A stretch of DNA of 64,000 nt, from contig JXTC01000141.1 of the NCBI GenBank assembly GCA_002914845.1, positions 581,649 through 645,648 of the forward strand, read 5' to 3'. The stretch is from Trema orientale (taxonomy: Eukaryota > Streptophyta > Magnoliopsida > Rosales > Cannabaceae). Every line of letters starts with the position of its first letter. The first letter of the stretch is position 1. Positions 57,998 through 64,000 of this stretch are shown here, piece by piece. Made by a program: the position numbers and the translations under genes. Under the pieces are notes generated by a model. It was not told where the DNA came from. It did not search any database and saw nothing but the letters and a program-made list of their open reading frames with translations.

Positions 57998-60900
57998 TCA
58001 GTTTTTATCAGCACCTTCATCAAAATCAGCAGAATCCATAACGTGAAAATCCAGTTGCTTCTGATGCTTCAATCGTCGACGCTCATCGAAACTCTCCCAT
58101 CCTTCAAACTGTAAAGGTAGAAGTTGCAGTCATTCAAATGAAATTATAAAAATTTTGATGGACTTGGATAAATTGCGACTATAGTACACACCTGACGAAG
58201 GAGATCCATTGTGATTTCAGTGTTGTGCAAATCCAGTGTACTCAGTTGTAAGCACATCTTGAATAGGGTGGAAGGAAGGGACTTTAGCCCATTGTTACCG
58301 AGATGCAATGACTGCACATAGTAGGAAGAGAGAAATGATGGTCAAAAGCAAAAAATTAAGTCTCTTGCAACCTAATCAATGACAATAAATCTAGCTTGTG
58401 ATCGATCAAAGCAATTCGCTGCTCTGCACAAGCTTCTTTTTCCCTCAAAGCCTAAATGCTTAAGCACTATGTTTTTACATCTTACTCTGATGAACGACAA
58501 GTTCAATTACTGATATTTAAATGCAGAGGACTATCTCCAACAGTCAGCTAAAAACCAGAAAAAGAGAGAAACATAAGATATAAAGACCGGAAGTGCAGAC
58601 CTTCAAATTATGCAGATTGCCACATGTATCAGGCAACTCGGACAAAAAGTTTGCTGTAAGATCAACCTGCATTATGCCAGAACAAAGTCAAGCAGACACA
58701 AAAAGGTAACATATTAAGATAGAAAGCACAGACAGAAATAGTATAGAATCCAATGTAGTACCTCAATAAGAGCACTGCAATCCCCAATGGATGCGGGAAT
58801 TTTGCTTATCCTGATCAAAGAGGCATAGCATCCATAAAAAAATGCCAAGGTTAGAAGAGTGGATGTAGAATCTTTATAGTAAGCAAATAATTACAGGATT
58901 GCATTTTCCAAACATCAAAAAGATCTGTAAGTTCCTATAACAAGACATTATGACAAAGCATCAACACATTTGAAATAAATATATACTTATAAACTATTTT
59001 GTGCTTCCGTAATGCAATTTGTTGTGACATCTAAAATTTTACTATTCCAAGAAAGACAATGCAGAAGAACTAAACAGATGGAGTAAAAGACAAACTTTAA
59101 GACTATCTAATGCTCAAAACTGAAAAAAAAAAAAAGAGGGGGGTCATTTCTGTGAAAACCATGAGCTTCTAAAACTTTACCTATTACTGTTGACTTTCAA
59201 AACTTCAAGCTGCCTCAGAAGTCCTATTTCATTAGGAAGGTCAGTCAACTTGTTGTTCGCAACATGAAGTTGCTTTAGTGAAGTCAGCTCACCCAGTGCA
59301 GCTGGTAAAGTTGTTAGACTGCACAAGTGAATGAAAAAAAAAAATCAAAATGTTACTATACAAAAGAAATAGAAAAGAAATACAGAACTGAGTCTTTAGA
59401 ATTCAGGTTATGCATTATGCATACAATCTAGATGCCAAATATACACACATACATAGATATGCACATGGGGTGCACATGTGGTGCGTGTGCGTTCGCTCAA
59501 GTCTGAAATTTTATCTCTCCGGAAGAAATACAGAACTAAGTCTAAGATTGAGGTTATGCATTATGCATACTACAGAGATGCCAAATACACACACATACAT
59601 AGATGTGCACAGGGGATGAAAGTGTGTTTGTGCAAGTCGGTACAATCATATCCCTCCCTCCCTCCTAGAAGTGCACATGGGGGAGTGTTGTGTATTTTCT
59701 CAACTCTCTGTCATGCTATTTCACCCAAAAAAAAAAAAAAAAGTGACAAAGTGTATACCATTTTTTCCTTCTCATAACTCATAAATCCCTGAAAACAGAG
59801 CTCCACCTGAATCCTGGACCTATAATACCTAAAAGTAAGAAATTCATGGCTTTTCTACAGATAGGTGATCCAGAGAAATTGAACTCCAGACCAATTGAAG
59901 TCAAGCATAGGCTTTACTGCACAACTAACTCCTCAAAAGTGAGAAATAATGTTGAGGAAGAGCTTATTCCATTAGTACTTGTTCTGAAATTAAACCCCTT
60001 ATAGGAAATAGAACTTGCACCAAACTTGTAAGGCCAAAATATACTCACTGGTTTTGATTCAGAGAAAGAACTGTTAGATCCTTCATAGATGCTATTCCTT
60101 CCCACCTAATGGATCCGTCCGTTATCTTGTTTGCATTCAAGAACAATTTCTATAAAATTTGAAAATTGAGTGAAATGTTTAGAATTTACACCAAGAAATT
60201 CACATAGCTCAAATGCAAAAACAATAAAGGAGAGACAAATCATCTATACCAGCACGAAGAAACCAATTGGAGGAGACACTTCTTCAATATCATTGTTGTT
60301 AAGATCAAGAATTCTGGCACGTTTAGAAGCCCAAACTTCATCTGGTATGGCCTTCAAATTCAAGCAACAAGAATAATTCAACTATTTTGGATATCCTAAG
60401 TCCTTGGAACACTTAGTTGTAAGTAACTACTAACATACAAACCCAACGCTATCATAAAAGTGTTTTGACATTTGTAAACCATCATTGAAATGTTGTCCAT
60501 AGAATGATACTTCTCATAAGCTTAACATAATGAAGAAGAAATAAATAAACAACGGTCTCATAAAAAATATATCATGTTCACGAAGAATAAATAAATAAAC
60601 GATGGTCTCATAAAATATCTATCATGTTCACGCTCGATTGATCATCATCAACAACAAGAACCCAACCACTTCTTTTGCATAAAGATGAATAAGCTTATAT
60701 TGATAAATTGCAAGGACAATCAGCTAACTGAAATATAATTAGCAAAATAGAAGTTTAAGAAGACAGTCCAGATAAACAAAATGGTAGTGCTTATGGTATA
60801 AATAAGTGATTATGGTTGACAATCAACAAAGATAAACATTGACAACTGACTGTCCAAACAAAAATTGATTCTTATACCTTCAAGTTGCATTCAGACAGTG

Positions 60901-61239
60901 CTATAATTCCAGCCTTCTCCCATCGTTCCAACCGGAGTTTATCATGATCAACTCGCTTTTTTTCATTCGACAATTTATTAGCATTGCCGGCCCTTGACAC
61001 TGGACGACTCTGAACTTGTTTAAGGACTGGACCATCCTGTGAAACACCGAAAAATAAACATATATAGAATATATCATCTCTTCTACCTGTTTGTTATAAA
61101 AGAAATATACTTCCATTGATATAAAGTCTTCAGAAGTCCTTTAAATTTATACTCAACACAAGTACCACCTTCCATAATTTATCACTTTATTAAGAACGGT
61201 AAGTAATTTTCACGAACAATAAAGTAAATTCTCCAGTTC

Positions 61240-61278
<39 letters not shown>

Positions 61279-61770
61279 TTCTCCAATTCATACACACACA
61301 CACACACACACACACTTACTTTTGGTTCTCAATGCCAAAAAGGCTCAAAATCGAAAATGAAAAAAAGGGTCGGTAACTGAAATAATACCCCTTGGTGCAA
61401 ACCCTGAGAAGCCATGAGCATGATCTTGGACCCGTTCGTTACCTCCGAAGCCCTAATCGTCATTTCGTCCACCAAAAGCTTCCCTGAAAAAAAAAAAAAA
61501 GACTTGGGTTTTGAAAAAGACTCAATCTTGAGAGAGAAAATCATAGAAATTTTAGTGAGAAAAGAGAGAGTATGTAGTACCTTTGGAGATGAGCTTTTGG
61601 CCACGTGGAAGGACGTTGGTGAGAGGCTGAAGAAGAGACTTGAGGTCTTTAATGGTGGAATCCGGAGATATGAGGATCGGAATCGATCTTGCGCCGAACT
61701 TAACGTTGATCTTAATGGTGGGCTGAGCCTCGCAGTCGCCATCACCGGAGGCGGAGCTACCACTCTCCAT
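57998..61770 (-). CDS. Ubiquitin-like domain and leucine-rich repeat protein
   Basis: Ten exons in coding order, 61581-61770, 61389-61483, 60878-61036, 60250-60351, 60049-60149, 59181-59318, 58762-58810, 58601-58666, 58192-58311 and 57998-58108, join in frame with GT-AG introns to 376 residues. After an acidic/Ser start (MESGSSASGDGD), residues about 16-95 form a ubiquitin-like domain (IKINVKFGARSIPILISPDS, KLLVDEMTI, GSKIMLMAS). A basic linker follows, then about eight leucine-rich repeats (ARILDLNNNDI, LTVLSLNQNHLTTLP, LKQLHVANNKLTDLP, LEVLKVNSNRISKIP, LIEVDLTANFLSDLP, SLHLGNNGLKSLP, STLDLHNTEI). The C-terminus FEGWESFDERRRLKHQKQL is typical of this plant family, represented by At2g30105. 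The family's role is not well defined; ubiquitin-like plus LRR suggests an adaptor. No signal peptide or membrane segment, so probably cytosolic or nuclear. It converges on UBA1 copy 2. Confidence 0.95.
59377..59640. repeat. 148-bp tandem duplication in an intron of the ubiquitin-like/LRR gene
   Basis: Unit 1 starts at 59377 (GAAATACAGAACTGAGTC) and unit 2 at 59525 (GAAATACAGAACTAAGTC). Both continue with GGTTATGCATTATGCATAC and ACACACATACATAGAT. Unit 2 is partial and diverged. Confidence 0.85.
61240..61317. repeat. (TA)n/(CA)n microsatellite with duplicated flank
   Basis: Two (CA)n tracts are separated by CATTCTCCAATTCATA, itself a copy of TTCTCCAGTTCATA just upstream. They lie in the intron between exons 2 and 3 of the ubiquitin-like/LRR gene. 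Confidence 0.9.
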
Positions 61771-61873
61771 TTTTCTTCTTCTGTTTTTCTCCGGCTTCGC
61801 TTATTACACAAGCAATTAATTACCACATTACCAAAACCAAACTGAAGTTTTCGATTTTTAGCCCCTTTCTTTT

Positions 61874-63439
61874 GGGATAATTACCTAATTATACCCTATA
61901 TTTTAAACTTTTGCTCAATTTAACCCTGTATTATGGTTATTATCAACATTAGCCCTTCAAGTTAAAATTTGTGACAAATTTATACCCTATTTGAATTAAG
62001 CAGTAATTTTGAATATTAAGTTTACCAAAATACACTTTTACTTTAGTTTTTAAACATATATAAATATATTAAATATAATTAGTTAAATTAAAAACTGAAT
62101 AAAAATTAATAATGATAAAAAAAACGACAAAATTTGAGTTTTAAAAGGAAAAAAAGAAAAAAAACAACAGAAAAATTAATTGATCTTCTGCCATCTCCTC
62201 TCTCTCAAACTGAGATAAGTCACCATTGCCGGTGAAACCCAGCCTAGGTGCTTGGCACCTCTGATTCGCGTAACTTTGGTTGTCCCATGGTCGAATCGCT
62301 AGGTAAGAGTCCGAACAACATGCACAGAGTCGCCGCAAGTCGTCGATTGAGCAAAGTCATTTGGGATCGATTTGAGTCGAGAGGTTATGAAGGAGATTAA
62401 TACTTTCTTTTGTTGTTGAAAATGAAGGAGATTAATACTACACTAGCTTCATGGCTGATTTTTTTTAGCCTTCATTTTCAAAATTCTAATACCCAAAATT
62501 TCCCCCTTTTTATTTCCTTCAACTCAACAAATTAATTGGGATACTAGTTGTAACTTAAATTTTTACAGAACAATGACCTTGTTTGATTTGGTATATAGAT
62601 TTGTTAATTTTTGGATTGTTCATCTTCTTTTTTTTTTTTTTTTGGTCTTTTTAATATCTATTTGCTAGGGTTTGCCTAATGACTGTAAATTTAGGGAAAG
62701 ATTAATGATTTCTCTTAGATTTTGTAGATTGTAATGTGACCTTATATTTAGGAAAAATCATTGTGTGATTATAGGGTTCTAATGGCCTAAGAATGTAATG
62801 GTCTTAAGATGTGAGTGTAGTGATTTTTTTAGACTTGGAAATCTCGGTACGGCGGATTGGCCTAGCCTAGCTCGTTTTTTTAGAGCTCATTCTAGGTCCT
62901 TGTTATTATAAAATTTTTTTTAAGCCCAAAATTCTAAGCCTTTGTTGCAAAAGAAGAAAAAAAGAAAAGAAAAAAAAGTGGGCCAAGCATGGGCCAGAGC
63001 GGGTCGGTCCAGGCTCAGCCCACCTATTTTGCCACCTCTATATAAAGGAGACATGGAGAAAGAAGAACTGATGAAGAGAGGGAAAGAGGAGAAAGAGTGA
63101 GGAAAGAAAATGACGAATAATAGTTCTATATATATTTTTTTAATTCGGTCTTTTCAGATTTTTTTTTAAAAGTATTTGTTGGTCCCAATTATCAATTTTA
63201 GTATTTTAAGTTTGACATAGTTTTTAATATTCATATATAAATATTTAATCTCATAATGGTATTTTGGTAAACTCGCTACTAAAAATCAGTGCTTGGATCA
63301 AATAGGGTATGGATTTGTTACAATAGGGTATGGATTTGTTACAAACTCAAAATCCAAAGGCTAATGTTGATAATAACTATAATGCAGTGTTAAATTGAGC
63401 AAAAGTTCAAAATACAATGTATAATTAGGTAATTATCCC
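61874..63439. mobile_element. Long Mutator-like element of family C with foreign interior
   Basis: The left end GGGATAATTACCTAATTATA and the right end TATAATTAGGTAATTATCCC are near-perfect inverted repeats. Arms of over 170 bp can be followed inward (TTTTGCTCAATTTAAC / GTTAAATTGAGCAAAA; TTATCAACATTAGCC / GGCTAATGTTGATAA). The flanks CCTTTCTTTT and CCTTTTTTTT fit an imperfect target duplication. The arms match the 360-bp element at 27807-28166, but here about 1.1 kb of unrelated, GC-richer DNA separates them. No transposase frame is seen. A 21-bp word is tandemly doubled at 63301-63342. Confidence 0.75.
62110..63200. other. Non-repeat interior of the Mutator-like element
   Basis: It contains a GC-richer block (62180-62400) with no open frame of note. 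It also has a patch at about 62850-63045 ending GCCCACCTATTTTGCCACCTC, which resembles the ends of hAT-type elements that begin TAGAGGTGGCAAAA on the other strand. The origin of the rest is unknown. Confidence 0.4.
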
Positions 63440-63509
63440 CCTTTTTTTTTTTCAAATTCTTCTGAAAATTAGACCCTCTAGTAAAATAATAATAATAATA
63501 ATTCTTTTA

Positions 63510-63937
63510 GGCTATATTTGGTAGAGAGGAAAGAAAATGGGAGGGAATGAAAAAATAGGAAGGAAAAAAAAGTGTAGGATGTAAAAGAAAGTGTTTTTCA
63601 TTTATGGTTGTTTGGTATATAGAGAGGAAAGAAAACTAATTTATTTTAAATGACTATTTTACCCTTAATATAATGATTATTAAAATTGATATATAAGGGT
63701 AATTTAGTAACTTATACTTATTCATTAAATAATTTCTATTTCCTTCCCCTTTTCTCTCCAATTTGGAGAGGAAAACTTTTGTGGGACCCACCAACTATTT
63801 TTTCATCTCATTTTCTCTCACTTTTTCCTTTTCCCTCTCTTTTCCTTTCTACCAAACAACATATTTTTCCACTTTTTCTTCACTTTTCTCTCCCATCTTT
63901 TCTTTCCTCTCCCTTTTCCCTCCTACCAAACATAGTC
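63510..63937. mobile_element. PIF/Harbinger-like MITE
   Basis: The left end GGCTATATTTGGTAGAGAGG is mirrored by the right end CCCTCCTACCAAACATAGTC. TTA precedes the left end and TAA follows the right end. A second inverted pair lies inside (GTTTGGTATATAGAGAGGAAA, about 63610, against TTTCCTTTCTACCAAACAAC, about 63842). Purine/pyrimidine-biased arms explain the open frames seen here. Confidence 0.72.
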
Positions 63938-64000
63938 TAAGCACTCCACTCATTTGACTAGACAAAGACGTGCCTGACTCTATATGTCCCAATGAAAAAC

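Noticed and set aside
61414-61845. 143-codon plus-strand frame antisense to the ubiquitin-like/LRR gene start
   Set aside because: It lies opposite exons 1-2 of a well-supported gene and has no recognisable domain.
63686-63957. Two overlapping open frames rich in Phe, Ser and Pro
   Set aside because: They are explained by the pyrimidine-rich arm of a MITE.
1-64000. CRISPR arrays, operons, bacterial-type genes
   Set aside because: Everything readable is plant nuclear; the direct repeats present are minisatellites, microsatellites or transposon parts.

Overview
The window reads as nuclear DNA of a flowering plant, probably a eudicot. It is AT-rich, its genes have many short GT-AG introns, the proteins are plant-type, and the gene-free stretches are packed with Copia, Helitron, SINE, Mutator-like and PIF/Harbinger-like remains. 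The species cannot be fixed from the sequence. Ambiguous bases at 6475, 41867 and 57140 and a run of N at 35010-35051 mark it as a draft assembly.

Layout. 3-1430 is the 3' end of a Ty1/copia element (reverse transcriptase tail, RNase H, polypurine tract, 3' LTR). 2983-8833 (minus) holds fifteen 5' exons of the Rab3 GAP catalytic subunit gene; the rest of the gene is not in the window. 9100-21400 is gene-poor, with fold-back MITEs, a short Helitron (14314-15216) and an LTR remnant. 21534-24954 (plus) is a three-exon gene for a kinase-fold protein with degenerate catalytic motifs. 24955-40600 is again gene-poor, with one weak two-exon candidate at 26144-26775, MITEs, an LTR-like block around the N gap, and a SINE at 40151-40320. 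41118-45936 and 49809-56106 (both plus) are two complete tandem copies of the ubiquitin-activating enzyme E1 gene UBA1, with identical exon lengths from exon 2 on. 57998-61770 (minus) is a ten-exon gene for a protein with an N-terminal ubiquitin-like domain and leucine-rich repeats. 61874-63439 is a 1.57 kb Mutator-like element, followed by a MITE to 63937.

Functional theme. The right half groups ubiquitin-pathway genes: two E1 enzymes that begin all ubiquitin conjugation, next to a ubiquitin-like/LRR protein. In Arabidopsis the corresponding genes carry neighbouring locus numbers (At2g30105, At2g30110), so the linkage looks old while the E1 duplication looks lineage-specific. Rab3GAP acts in Rab GTPase-controlled membrane traffic, and the kinase-like protein is probably a signalling pseudokinase. 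Most structural novelty is in the mobile elements, especially a 240-bp MITE family found three times inside (TA)n tracts, around and inside the UBA1 pair.
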